Assembly: GCA_014338405.1 (NCBI GenBank)
Contig: JTDE01000227.1
Span: 2,351 to 66,350, forward strand
Direction: 5' to 3'
Origin: Paragonimus skrjabini miyazakii
Lineage: Eukaryota; Platyhelminthes; Trematoda; Plagiorchiida; Troglotrematidae
DNA length: 64,000 bases
The notes beneath the pieces were generated by a model, which searched no databases, was not told the DNA's origin, and saw only the letters and a program-made list of their open reading frames with translations. The position numbers were made by a program, and so were the translations under genes. Positions within the stretch are counted from its first letter, which is position 1. The number at the start of each line of letters is the position of its first letter. Below, piece by piece: positions 35,906-47,099 of the stretch.

Positions 35906-36106
35906 CAATATGTTGAAAAGAATGAACGTTTCGACAGGTGTTTTGGGTTCTTATTGTTCTGGAAAAGTATGTCAGATAAAGGAAATTTCATTTTCAGACA
36001 GTTTTCCACATTCGCTCGAGGGTATCTGAAGCCCACTATCGAACAGTCACCCTTCACGAATCTAAGTGACATGTGGTTTCAACGTAACGGTGCGCATTTG
36101 CATTAT
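35906..36106 (+). CDS. Candidate exon, 67 codons, with an optional in-frame 60-base intron
   Basis: Acceptor ttcactccttatcacaag and strong donor gtaaga give phase 0 to 0. It reads Q-Y-V-E-K-N-E-R-F-D-R and later Y-L-K-P-T-I-E-Q-S-P-F-T-N and W-F-Q-R-N-G-A-H-L-H-Y. Bases 35938-35997 are flanked by GT...ttttcag, are exactly 60 long and have no stop, so they may be spliced out or retained without changing frame. The donor of that mini-intron (gtgttt) is weak. Confidence 0.48.
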
Positions 36107-37246
36107 GTAAGAAAAGTCAGAGACCAAGAAACTACGCTGAGAAATCAAGCATATTGAAGAACGGTACTAAGGTCAAATAGACTGTCTTTTCTTTCTGAGT
36201 ACACATTGCAGTGGCCGTAGTTAAAGGCTCATATTGTGAGCTGTTCTTCATAAATACACTGCTGTTCTTTTTTGGAAGACACAGAACAAATGTAGTGACG
36301 GTCGCAATGGTGAATTTGAACGAAATACCACTCTTTTACTTCATCTTTGAACTTTCCGCCGAAAGCTTTGGCTTGTTCTCATCTTACCTGTCATTACCAT
36401 TCACATTTGAGTGATTTTTGGCCTTGGCAATTTGATATAGGGGGTTATTACACGTCATCTTGTGCCTCTGAAGCCTTCCAAATTCAGAAACACTCACATA
36501 CTTTGGTTCTTTTTAAAAAGTACTTCACCAATATAAAGCTGATTATTACAAACTACTGTTACCTAAATCCTAGGTCACTCGGAGTTTGTTTTCTTACTTA
36601 CCAATCTTGTTAGGCAATTGTTGTCGTAAGGAACAACGGAATCTGAGAGAGGTCAGCCGATGGTAAACGGATTTGTAGTACACTGGTAAGTTTCCACCCA
36701 TCTGTTCCATGCATCTCGAATGGCAGGGAGTTGATATTCTTCCGTGTCACGTGTAACGTATTTAGCTGCTATCGAAGCGGACTTCTCCGGAGACAAATTT
36801 TAAGATATCAAGTGATACTGGTAGCGTGGAATTTAACTCACCTGTATTTATGTCTCATGGCGTAATGTGCGAGTCACTGTTGAACTTGTATAGGGGGGGT
36901 GGGGTGAGAACCGGCTGCCATGGGTATGTGTATGGTTATGTAACGTCATGTTCTCTACATCTGTCTCCAAACAGACCTCTTCCTCTCAGACATTCACTAG
37001 GACAAGTGTGATATTCGATATGAACTTTGGAAAGGACATCGGAAAAGCAGGCTTTATATCTCGATTATAAGTAAATTTCGGTTGGTATGCGTTCTTCATC
37101 TGCCGGTGTGACTTCTGTCGCCCGCGCCTCCGGCTCATATAAACGTCAAATTCAATCTGTGACTGCTCGCTGGAACAACTCAAGTTTGTTTTTCGTGCCA
37201 AGTGTCATACATTTTGGTTATCCTGACAGTGCTCTGGCTATCTCAG

Positions 37247-37455
37247 ACTGATCGTTCTTTATCAAAAGAGACGAGTCTTGGCGTTCAGCCACTTCTATCT
37301 CGATTTCCACCAGTGTCGTTTAACTGTACCAATAGTTCAGCATATGTTGTGGGGATATCTTATACATCGTTTAAAAAGACTCATTCACATCGTAATAGTC
37401 CCGGATACTTTCCCAAATCTGAATGGAAAACAGTGAAACGATTGTCAGCTCACTG
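37247..37455 (+). CDS. Exon of the large gene, 70 codons, phase 0 to 2
   Basis: Acceptor gtgctctggctatctcag and donor gtaact. It reads T-D-R-S-L-S-K-E-T-S-L-G-V, then P-L-L-S-R-F-P-P-V-S-F-N-C, then a basic end, K-S-E-W-K-T-V-K-R-L-S-A-H. The final two bases TG join T of the next exon (38481) to give Cys. Confidence 0.62.
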
Positions 37456-37990
37456 GTAACTAGAGGCAGACGATGATTAAGCCGTGGAGCATTTTGTGAA
37501 TCTCGTGATGCGCTTAAATAATGTAAAAATAGTTTTACATGGCTTCACTTCGTTGAACAGTGATAATACTTGGTATCCGTTAGATTCATTTCCGTCGATC
37601 AATGAAACGTTTTGATGACGCGTCTGATCGAAGACATTGTTCGATTTGGGATACGTCGTGTACATTTTTGGAGCGTAATTATCGAAGGTACATGATATGC
37701 TTATGTCTCATTCTCACCTTAAAGGGTTCTAATACACCCTAGTTTACGGAGTGAACTCGTGCGAGGAGATAAATTTTGTTATTGTAGTGTGAATTTCTCA
37801 TGTGATTGTTTAGCACCGTCTAACGTTTTAACGTTATTGTAATTATGCTGACAAGTTGCAATATAGCCAGGATTAGACTTAATCTTCAGCGTGATATATG
37901 TTGCCTGTTGCTATTTGTATTAAACTATATGTTGTTAAATTTTTACGATAAAGTGCTTATTAGAAGAATCATGAAAGTGTACAGATTTGA

Positions 37991-38070
37991 GTGAGCGGTT
38001 AAGATCCGTTGAACTAGGTGGTGCTTGTGTTCCCGTGCACAGGTGCCGTAAGTTGGTGCGGGTTCGCGTC
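37991..38070 (+). ncRNA. tRNA-like promoter pair, probable SINE or tRNA relic
   Basis: gtgagcggttaagatccg resembles the A box of Leu/Ser-type tRNAs and ggttcgcgtc at 38061-38070 the B box, about 65 bases apart, as in tRNAs with a long variable arm. I cannot draw an acceptor stem, so a working tRNA is not claimed. Confidence 0.25.
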
Positions 38071-38480
38071 AATTTTCAATCATAATTATTTAAGCAAACA
38101 CAAATTCACTTCGTCTCAGTTTTGCCGCTACCCTACATTACTTACTAATTACGTATTCTTATGAGATGTTTATTTAATGTTGTCTCTTGTTCTGTGTCGA
38201 TTTTAATTTATCTTTCAAGTTGCACAACATTTTGTGTCTGTTGTTAAAAGTACCGTAGCTAAATAATGTACAAAAACGTTTTACTCCGTATGTACTGATT
38301 TTCAACCGTAGTTTTTTATATACCCAAATTCGTCTTACCGAGTCGTCCGGTTCTATTCTCACTCCAAGCAAAGAGCACAGGTTATAGCGAAACCATTTGA
38401 AGCTCGTTAATACAAATTGGAATGTGCTCGATTTCATTCTTTGGTTTATCCCCGCTTTTTGTTTAGCTGGTGTTTATTAG

Positions 38481-38857
38481 TGGTTTATTTCTCATTCCGT
38501 TTCATTTTGACAAGTCATACTCGTCAACAAAGCACACTGCGACAACCGAGAAACACACGCTTGAACGCATATCAAATCTGAATCCATTTCCTGATCAACC
38601 TTTCCATATGAAACAATATAAAATACCTTCTTCGCTATCATTGGTTGGACCGATAGCTACATCAACGCGGGTACCTTCATTACTATCCGACTCATCTGAG
38701 AGAGGGTTACGCTCAGATCTTGAACCTAGAGACCCGGGTCCTGTTCTGACTACTCGGCCTCCTGTAGCACGAAAACGTTCTGAATCACAATGTGATCCAT
38801 GTGTCAAATCAGATCGAAAAGATAAAATCCCGGAAGTTTCTCAAAATTTCAGAAACG
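38481..38857 (+). CDS. Exon of the large gene, 126 codons, phase 2 to 1
   Basis: The acceptor is at gctggtgtttattag and the donor is gtaaga. The first part, G-L-F-L-I-P-F-H-F-D-K-S-Y, is hydrophobic. The rest is disordered-looking: Ser/Thr-rich, then a charged R-S-D-L-E-P-R-D-P-G-P-V and A-R-K-R-S-E-S-Q-C-D. The K-K-K-rich run after the donor is intron. Phase matches both neighbours. Confidence 0.68.
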
Positions 38858-39379
38858 GTAAGAAGAAAACTTAAGATTTCAGATTGTTTCATGTTTCGAA
38901 ATTCATTGCATTGTTGTTTCATTGCATTCTTACCCGTTAGTTTTGAGAGACTGTAATTTCGTCTTAATACTTTCAACAACAAACAAATTGCACACATATG
39001 TTCGTAAACATTTACGTGCATTTCTGCTTTTGCGTCAGTTTATCTTTCTTCGTTTTTAGCCTTTGTTCATGTTATTTTTCCTTTGGGTAGTGTGCATCCG
39101 TGTAATCGTTCTCCAAATTTTGGTTGAAATTTTGAAATTGCCATATACTTTCTTTGTGTGGGTTTTCACAAGCGTTAGAACTCAACCATGACAAATATGA
39201 ATCCCTCATGGTTGACACACTTTCGTTAGAGGTCTGGAAAAAATAGCGCAGATGTGTTTGAATGAAGAGGAATTCATTTGCTCCAGCATGTTTACAGATG
39301 ACTGGAGCAGTGTTTTTGCATACTTCTGTGATTGATCTATTTGTCTTTCCTTTTTCTGACGTTTTATATGTCAACTCAG

Positions 39380-39732
39380 AACGCCCACATTCAGATGGCC
39401 AGTATTCATACAGGGTTAATAAGAAAACAGTATCCTGCGTTCAACCCTTCACAAACTCCTCCGTAATTGGCAACAAAGCGCCCAAGAGTACCGGAGGCGC
39501 GAGTATTGCGCATGTTTCTCACAACAGACGCAATGGTCAGACTGGTAAGAAGTGCTCCGGGGAAGTTAACGACTGTTACGTTGCCAGCCAGCTGCGCTAT
39601 TTGCTGTTAAAACACCGCCTTAAATTGTCTCGGGCGAAGGATGCGTATCATTTGCGTAGGCGTGTTGTGGAGCAATTACAGACGCTTCTGAAAGAAGTGT
39701 CGTTGTTGCAAGAACAGAAGAATCAAACTATG
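39380..39732 (+). CDS. Exon of the large gene, 118 codons with coiled coil, phase 1 to 0
   Basis: Acceptor ttatatgtcaactcag and strong donor gtatgt. The N-terminal half is polar (S-C-V-Q-P-F-T-N-S-S-V-I-G-N-K). The C-terminal half is a clear amphipathic coiled coil: L-R-Y-L-L-L-K-H-R-L-K-L-S, then L-R-R-R-V-V-E-Q-L-Q-T-L-L-K and E-V-S-L-L-Q-E-Q-K. This is the strongest structural signal in the gene and suggests dimerisation or docking to a filament or scaffold. Confidence 0.75.
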
Positions 39733-40719
39733 GTATGTATGAAGCCTTTTTCCTCCCTCTCCCTTTGATGCATACGTTAAGTAACGGAGACTGCGTTATT
39801 TGGCGTAACATACATATATGATTTGCTTAAGGCCGCTCCATTCAACAAACACAGCTCAAAAATGTGGTCCTTTGAGAGGATGGTTCGGTCGTGCAATTAA
39901 CTGATTGGTTGATCTATCTAGGTTGAACAATGCGGTGTAAGCTTTTTGGTTGTCTGTAATTGCATCAGCGACAAAACTGTCACTTCTTAAGGCCAATTTA
40001 CATGCCGCAGATGTTGGACTTCATAAAGTTTCAACTTTCTGGATCACATGAATGCACTGTCTAGTTGAAACCACTACTGATTAAATAGTGAAGTTCTGGT
40101 CAATTGGTTGTTATCTGCTATACCACATAGTGTTCCTCTTTTTTGCTTGTGTCCATTCTGCCCTAAGGATGTTTTGGAATATTAATATCTACGGACGATC
40201 TTACTTCATTTAGTGCTTAAGACAATTTTTGTGTTCGAGTTCCCATTGTTGCAAATGACCAATTTACTTTTATCCGATTATCCGTTCTCATTCATTCATC
40301 TTATTAGCTGTTGATGGGAAACGTTTCCGTTTTGTCTTTTGTCTTTTTTGTAACTGACTGCTCTGGCCAATGAAGAAACCAAGACACTGAATACTTTTCA
40401 TGTATAGAAATAGTTTGTCAAGCTTAGCATAGAAATTATACTCTTAATTGCGTTTAAAAAACGAAGCTAGATATGACCTGATGATCTTCAACCGTAGTAC
40501 TAAAAATGATCCTTTCATTCAAGTACTCCATCGCACATATTAAACCAGCTAGCATCTTGTGCATGGTTTGAAGAAAGAACACTGGAGCACTGTTCACACC
40601 GAATTATGTGTTGATGGTTAAAAATTTGCTTACTGCGTGTAACGACTATTACTTGTAGATAAGCGTCAGAAAAAAACAGTATTATAGAGGACGTTGTCAC
40701 TGTTTGATTTTGCGTGCAG

Positions 40720-40918
40720 GTCCTCCGGAACGGACAGCAGATGCTGTTGAATGTCTAATGCTTCGTTTAGTCCAACTAAGAAATCACCGTATAATTCTGG
40801 CGAACCAGTTGCCCTTCAGATTACTATTTTCGTTGCAACACAAACCGAATAGTTTACTAGACCGGTGACTCCCATTCTTCCCAGTCGGTTTAATTCACAC
40901 TCCAGTGCAGCAATAGCT
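40720..40918 (+). CDS. Exon of the large gene with an apparent frameshift, phase 1 start
   Basis: Acceptor gattttgcgtgcag opens a phase-1 frame: P-P-E-R-T-A-D-A-V-E-C-L-M-L-R-L-V-Q-L-R then N-H-R-I-I-L-A-N-Q-L, helical. It stops at TGA (40867). A different frame carries on through P-I-L-P-S-R-F-N-S-H-S-S-A to a perfect donor, gtaagt, at 40919. A one-base indel near 40860 would join the two. Otherwise a weak gtgact donor at 40865 ends the exon. The preceding exon ends in phase 0, so an unseen exon may lie between. Confidence 0.5.
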
Positions 40919-41179
40919 GTAAGTGGAACTGGCCTTCTGAACAGAAAACTGGTTTTGCACATAGACGGAGTTACAGGCCAGCTTACATTTATGCATATCG
41001 ACCAAGAATACCTTCAAGCAGGTTGTGTTATTGCTATTGGAATTTTGAAATCATTTTTGCGTTCACGTCTTTTTCTACTAGTGACCCTAGTCTCTGATAG
41101 GAATGTGTAATTTCGAGAACCTGACGGACCTGACTGCAGCCTGGATTTTGGGGTTGATTGAATAAAACCAGTTTTACAG

Positions 41180-41311
41180 TTCAGTCTATCTCCAATAAAT
41201 TCAGCCTTAGATCCTTTACAACGTAACAGGTACCGGTGGCGCGTAAATTGCCTAGCTGAACCTCATAGTTTAACTGCCTTGCAAACAGAATTTGACTTCT
41301 CGAGGCTTTCG
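41180..41311 (+). CDS. Exon of the large gene, 44 codons, phase 0 to 0
   Basis: Acceptor aaaaccagttttacag opens F-S-L-S-P-I-N-S-A-L-D-P-L-Q-R-N-R-Y-R-W, then S-L-T-A-L-Q-T-E-F-D-F. Donor gtgcgt at 41312 is moderate; a second possible donor, gtaccg, at 41230 would break phase. Phase 0 fits the gtaagt end at 40918 and the exon at 45612. Confidence 0.5.
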
Positions 41312-41603
41312 GTGCGTCTGCTGGTCTGTGTGAACGTTCTCATGTTTTCTGTGGGACAAGTGTAACATTAGCGGAAGCTACAGCGAACCTTTTTTCCGTT
41401 CACGTTTAATGCATCTCTGGCATATTGTAATACTCGGAATTAGGGACTTCGAATAACCCTTGAAATCGTACTAGGATTGAAACCTCCACGCAAGTAATAA
41501 GCAGAAGACCTCGCACTGGTTGCAGTAAGCAGTTCATATTCATGAGTCAAGAAGCCGAATTTATGGATGTACAACAGTATTAAAGAAATCATAGTCACTC
41601 ATT

Positions 41604-41703
41604 NNNNNNNNNNNNNNNNNNNNNNNNNNNNNNNNNNNNNNNNNNNNNNNNNNNNNNNNNNNNNNNNNNNNNNNNNNNNNNNNNNNNNNNNNNNNNNNNN
41701 NNN
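41604..41703. other. Assembly gap of 100 N
   Basis: Exactly 100 unknown bases inside the intron after 41311. Its nearness to the frameshifted exon at 40.7-40.9 kb suggests locally weak sequence quality. Confidence 1.
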
Positions 41704-42759
41704 ATTGGTGCAATACAGAACAAAGAAATAAGCGAATAACAGAAGGCATAACACTGAGACGGGTTGTCCAATCCTGATGCAGTATCTTCAACGCGACGTT
41801 TGGATTGGTCTCTTGTTAGAACTCTTGTTGTGTCGGGGTTTGGATAGTCGGTGAATCGAGTAGATTTTCATCACACATATGTAGGTACTAAATGGACATA
41901 TTTGAGCAAAACACCGTTCTCCACAATACCAACTAACGTTTAGAGACCATACTAAAAATTCTGTCTGGATACTTCCTGCCTTTTTGATGACAGACAGACG
42001 TTTCCTACGCCATTCCTCTTGTTTACGATCGATCTAGTGTTATTTTTGAGATTTCCCAATTGTTGGCACCCATCCATCCGTCTAGAATTTTACGTCTGGT
42101 TTATTCTCTATCTGTGATAGGCTACGTGTGCGGATATTCACATCTGATGCTGATTTAGGTCCATACACACAAAATTAACGTTTCAAAACGATCAATGGTG
42201 CGACTTGATAACTTGAATTTCTCATACCTATGATTATCTACACCGATTAATGTTGAATCGTTTTCAAAGTATCGTCTACTGAGTTGTGGGTAGTTGAATC
42301 GTGTATTGAATTGAATTGAAAATGAGGGTTGAACACTGTACGATGTCTAGGAACGAACACTTTGTTTCGCAGAATTCAGTCGCAATACTGGGTTGTTTTG
42401 TTGGCCCAAGCTTTCGTAAAAGTAATCAGACTTGAAAATTATCATCCAAGTTTTCTGTATGCTCGTAGAATAAGTCATCGTATCGTACGAAGCTGACCTC
42501 GAGCGTGATCCCACTGCACTATCGATAATTAACTTTCGTTATACTGTTCGCTAGTCATTATGCTGGAGACACCGCGTTTAAAACTGCTGAATTTCCATTT
42601 TTTTTTGGTTGTGCTGATACTGCTTCAGAAGCCTCTGAACTTTTTCACTTAGTGATGACATAATGATATTGATGATCTGTTGACCATTGCGAATTGTTAT
42701 AACCCTACCAATGTTGCAGAATCTGACTACGAGGCACGAGAGCCTACGTTGGTCTATGC

Positions 42760-43270
42760 CATTTTGGCAACCTAGTTCACATGTGGTGCATTCGCTAATC
42801 TTCGTCATTTTTGGCCTCACAAAGGCAGCTGATTGTCGATTAACAACATGCTTTACGGTTCGTGTAAATTACTTCTGGTTTGTGGTCCATAGACCTGCCA
42901 AATTTATTTTAAAAATGCGTATGGACTTTCGATCTCTGACCTCTGTTGTTTCCGCCATTAAACCCGTACATGTGCGCGACGCGATAGTCCATCGGTTCAT
43001 GTTTGAGAGATGTGAAAGTTGGTGACTGATAACCAAGCCAGTGAAAAATGCACAATTTTTGCTAATTGGGCCACGTAATTCTTATGACGGCGAAGCGTCT
43101 GCCGCACCACGCATTGATTACTTTGGCTCCTGTTGATTGAAGAAACCACCAGCTGGCCAAACGATGTCATGGGAACGGGCTACGAAAATCCTCCACTAAA
43201 CGAAGTTGGTAGGTTCTGCCTGTCCTACTCAGAAGTTGGCTACCATCCACACCGCTAGTGAGAAACGTTT
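42760..43270 (+). mobile_element. Decayed LINE reverse transcriptase C-terminal fragment
   Basis: Across three frames the order matches the intact LINE tails: A-F-A-N-L-R-H-F-W, then L-S-I-N-N-M-L-Y-G-S, then G-H-V-I-L-M-T-A-K-R-L-P-H-H-A-L, then P-P-A-G-Q-T-M-S-W. Stops and frameshifts are frequent. Its left end overlaps a minus-strand open frame (42578-42820), which is therefore rejected as a gene. Confidence 0.6.
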
Positions 43271-43299
43271 AGTGGTATGATAGTGTATCGCAATTATTG

Positions 43300-45600
43300 A
43301 TGAGCTTGTATCCACAAGGTTATCGACTACAATTTTTCATGATTTTCTGTTTTTTTGTTTGGTTCTTCATCACAACTTTGTACTTATTTATCACTCTGTT
43401 CCTTCGTGGACTGCTATCAGGACTTACGGTAGCTTGGTTATAGTATTCACTGGGTATGACTCAAAGCTAAAATGTATGATGATGGATGTTTGCTGCCCTT
43501 GGTAGCTATGTTCTCAAGTATGGGATTCTCGGAGAGCACGACCGGACTGTTGGTTGTTTGACTAAGTAGTTAATTTTCTTAGTTGAGTTAGGGTGCGAAA
43601 GTAACTCACAAAAATATTGTTAGATAGTGTAACCTTACTTGTTTGACTTCTGTATTGTTGTGGCTTATTTTTCACCCACATAGAACAAACCACTCGTTAG
43701 AAATGAAACTGCTTCGGAAAATCAATGCTCTTATGTTGCTTTTTTGGTGCTTGGGTTAGTTCATCTGGCATCATGAGGAGTTGTATTCTGCGAGTGATGG
43801 ATTTCCAGATAAATGCTCATGTGATGTATCCTAAGTAATATTTGACCGAGCACCGTATAACTAGTAATACAGTTTGAAGTAATACCCAATATCACCATGT
43901 GGAAATCGGTCAGAAGTTGGTTTTGTGGACTTTGGTAACTGGGGTAGTGCGAGAAAAACGCAAACTGATTACGCAGTTTTCAGTGTTTTTATGAAGTCCA
44001 AACTATCTAGCTCTATGTATGCTAAGTTTTCGTACGAAGATATTCCGGGGGGCATAATTCTGAGTTTCTCACATGTTTTACTGTTTGTGTGACTCCGTTT
44101 GCAGTGTTCATTTTAATGGGAGATCATTCTGTTGGTAGAATTTGTACGAACTTCGACCGTATGCATTTCATTGGATGAATTTTCAGAAAGCCTTAAACTT
44201 GTTCTGTACGTCTATCTCTATGTTGCGAACAGTGTTGCTAAGATAACACCCTTTTCAAGCTACTCGTAGAGTTGGAATCGCCAAATTTAATTTGTTGAGG
44301 TTGCTTACGGCTCTTCGCTGTCATTGTGGTAGCTTAATGCTAAGGTTGTCCTTATGTGTGCGAAGCACACGTGATGAAAAAGAACATAACTCACGTTTGA
44401 TAACTTAGGCCGACCCGAACCTGATGGACAAAAGCTACAATGTCTTCTGTTTGTGTGGAACTTCAAATGTTTGAATTGAGTTGAGGCGATATGCCTGTCT
44501 ATTTCGATCAACTGGCCAGAAAATGTTCTTGCCCCAATCTCATTCTTGAAGCACGGTCGGTGAATGGAATTGATAAGTTGTTTTCTGAGAAGAACCTGGA
44601 TGATTTCCACCAGAGCGCATAGAAGTATGTGTAGGTAGAGGCTGAGCGGTTCGTTGTTCGCTTTTGTGGCCTAAACTATCACAAACTACATAATGTTTAT
44701 AAATTTTGCATAGGCTTTATTTTTCACTATCATCCTAACTGCCTTTCGTCTTCCGGAATAAAATAACTTGAAGTTTGAACGTGTGGACTGAGTTTAACCA
44801 ACTTAAGTTTCTGGCCTTTGCACTTCATGATATATGCTGTTGTGTTACGCACACAGGCTGAATATTGTCGGGCTACCCACATACAAAGAGTAGCAGTCTT
44901 GGTAACTGACAGTATGTAATGACTGAGAACTAATCCTATAAATTAATCAGCTATCTGAGAACGTAATAGAATCTATCAAAACACTGAGCATCCAAACATA
45001 TTGTCTGACCTAATTGTTGCCAGATTATACTACTACTTGTTGAAAATGTTCGTTTTCTCAACATCTTAACCCTATAAATGCAGCCTTTTCTCTCTCTCTT
45101 GAATTTACCTTTTGTTTCCAGATTTACCTCTGGGTCGAGTTCAAGATTATTAATTGGCCTGATAAGGTCCTATTCTTCAGGATAGTTGTTCTGTGGCACT
45201 TATCTTCCAGTGGGATAAAACTTCAATATTCCTTGTTACTATGTGTTCATTTTGGTGCTGAAGGTGTTGAGCAGTGCTAACTCCCATGAACCGTGCTTGC
45301 CAGTCATTATTGGTGAAACCGTGTTGATCCATGTTGCATAGTCAAGTTACGTTCAGGACAGAACTTCTGTATTATAATTGGCTCGAGGAAAATCTAGCGA
45401 ATGTTGGTTAACATCTCCTAAACCGGCTTTTTCAACTGGTGGAATATTTTCTCGCGATTTTGTTTAATTTAACTCGCTTTTCTTATTGGACATAAGTGTC
45501 CCACAGACGCATGCACTCCCTAGTTTAAACTCCCTAACCTACATTGTACTAAAATTTCTTGTGTTATGGTCCAGCTTAGTCAGCACGTAACTTATTCCAT
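43300..45600. other. Intron region without supported features
   Basis: Part of the 41312-45611 intron. A minus-strand open frame at 44305-44610 has no motif or splice support. Nothing else is visible. Confidence 0.4.
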
Positions 45601-45611
45601 TATGTTTTCAG

Positions 45612-45876
45612 TCACTTCCTGCTGATTGGGATACCGACACATCATCGCTGCTATCTGAAGCAACTGTCAGTGAACAATGTGATCAAGTGGATAACAAAAA
45701 TGAGAGGATCTCATCTGGCTTGCATGCAAACACTTTCCAAGTCGCTAACGATAAGCAATCTCATCTGATGGATAGTTGCACCGAAAAACAGACCAGGGTG
45801 ATTGACGCACCATCAGAGTACACTGCAAAGCGCGAGACACGATCCCAGTTTGAACAGATTCATGGGGCCAACCGGG
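45612..45876 (+). CDS. Exon of the large gene, 88 codons, phase 0 to 1
   Basis: Acceptor cattatgttttcag and donor gtaggt. The reading is S-L-P-A-D-W-D-T-D-T-S-S-L-L-S-E-A-T-V-S, then polar to E-Q-I-H-G-A-N-R. A second donor, gtaaag, four bases on would leave phase 2. The phase-1 choice matches the next exon (G|AC, Asp). Confidence 0.68.
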
Positions 45877-46136
45877 GTAGGTAAAGATATGTTTTCTGTC
45901 AAATGTCATTTACAGTGGTTTTCCATAATATAGTCTTTTCAAGAAACATCACTTGCTGCTCTGAGGAGACCACTTCCATGTAATATGGATGAGCTTCTGT
46001 AAGAATTTAAGAACCTAGATGGACCACAATTCTGGCCTTAATTTGGTTAGACTCTTCCATTATGTAGACCACCACGTTTATCTCCAACATTCATTCCTCG
46101 GAATTTGGAGTTCAAGCTGCGTGTGATAGCTAAGCT

Positions 46137-46460
46137 ATGTGGGGTGCCTGGATCCATCACCATTCACGCACAGTTCTAGCGTTGATTGATTCAACGGTAA
46201 ATGCTGGGGCTGATCAGATTACTGAACGGTGTCTCCACCAAGTTTATGTGAATGCACGAAGAACAAGACGGTATAAGGTTCGCATTTACCAAGCGCTTGC
46301 GTGCGGGCATAATTGCCACCTTGTGGGTACGAGGTGCATTGACCTAATTCAGGTACTCAGTGCAGTCCACATGACATCGCATAATAAGTTGTCTGCATCT
46401 TCCTTTGTGCCCACTTTGTGCCACTCGGCGTCTGTTCCGAATCAAACAAGTAGTACGTGA
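46137..46460 (+). other. Open frame of 107 codons in an intron, unassigned
   Basis: A fairly long open frame reading W-I-H-H-H-S-R-T-V-L-A-L-I-D, then A-D-Q-I-T-E-R-C-L-H-Q-V-Y-V-N-A-R. No splice sites of fitting phase, no known domain and no match to the LINEs here. It may be a fragment of another retroelement or chance. Confidence 0.25.
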
Positions 46461-46816
46461 TGGAGAAAGATGGTCTTAAAAACCAACCTGTTACTCAGTC
46501 GAAAGCAATGTAGTAAACAAAGAAACTGCATTTATCTGTCATCAACAAAACAGTAAAGCTTTTAGAAACACTGTATAAATTGTACTATCAAGCGCACGAC
46601 ATTCCGAGGTGGAAGAACAGTATATAAGCGGTCGTGGTAAATAGTTTCCAAACAAAATATTTACCCTGTCTGTGTATTGTGTACCGCCAATGCATTGGCT
46701 GGGTTATTCCTCACAGTGATCACTTTTTTCCAATCCGTGAACGGTTTCCCTATTCGTACGATTTTATTTGGATTTCTATTTTGACTAGGCTCGACAATTA
46801 CTTGATTGGCCTAAAT

Positions 46817-47053
46817 TTATATCATGGGTTTCTCTTTCTTTGAATTATTAACGATAGATTTTACAACTTGTAGTAACAAATTCGCTGGCACCACAGGATC
46901 AGTTTTCTCATGATTGTTGTCACTAATCAGGTGTGCATACTGCTCTGGACTAAAAACTCGCCTAAATTTCTCATGGTGCTTGTCTATTGGTTTTAATAAT
47001 TCTTCAGTAAACATGTAAGCCTTAGGGTCAGAAAAAAATGTTGGCGAAATCAA
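46817..47053 (-). CDS. Candidate minus-strand exon or pseudogene piece, about 60-78 codons
   Basis: On the minus strand the frame reads A-Y-M-F-T-E-E-L-L-K-P-I-D-K-H-H-E-K-F-R, then S-P-E-Q-Y-A-H-L-I-S and P-V-V-P-A-N-L-L-L-Q-V-V-K-S-I-V, ending K-K-E-K-P-M-I and a stop. This amphipathic, globular-looking composition differs from the large gene. A possible acceptor (ttttttctgaccctaag) precedes A-Y-M-F. It could be the last exon of a nested minus-strand gene or a retrocopy fragment. No partner exon was found. Confidence 0.3.
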   Translation of the reverse strand: MISPTFFSDPKAYMFTEELLKPIDKHHEKFRRVFSPEQYAHLISDNNHEKTDPVVPANLLLQVVKSIVNNSKKEKPMI

Positions 47054-47099
47054 TCAACTGGTTCCGCTTATCACACTAGTTGATACTATAAATCTGATC

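Noticed and set aside
42578..42820. Minus-strand open frame of 80 codons with a helical C-terminus
   Set aside because: Its left-hand reading overlaps the plus-strand LINE remnant (A-F-A-N-L-R-H-F-W), so it is mostly antisense of a decayed retroelement.
44305..44610. Minus-strand open frame of 101 codons
   Set aside because: No domain, splice site or repeat similarity that I can support.
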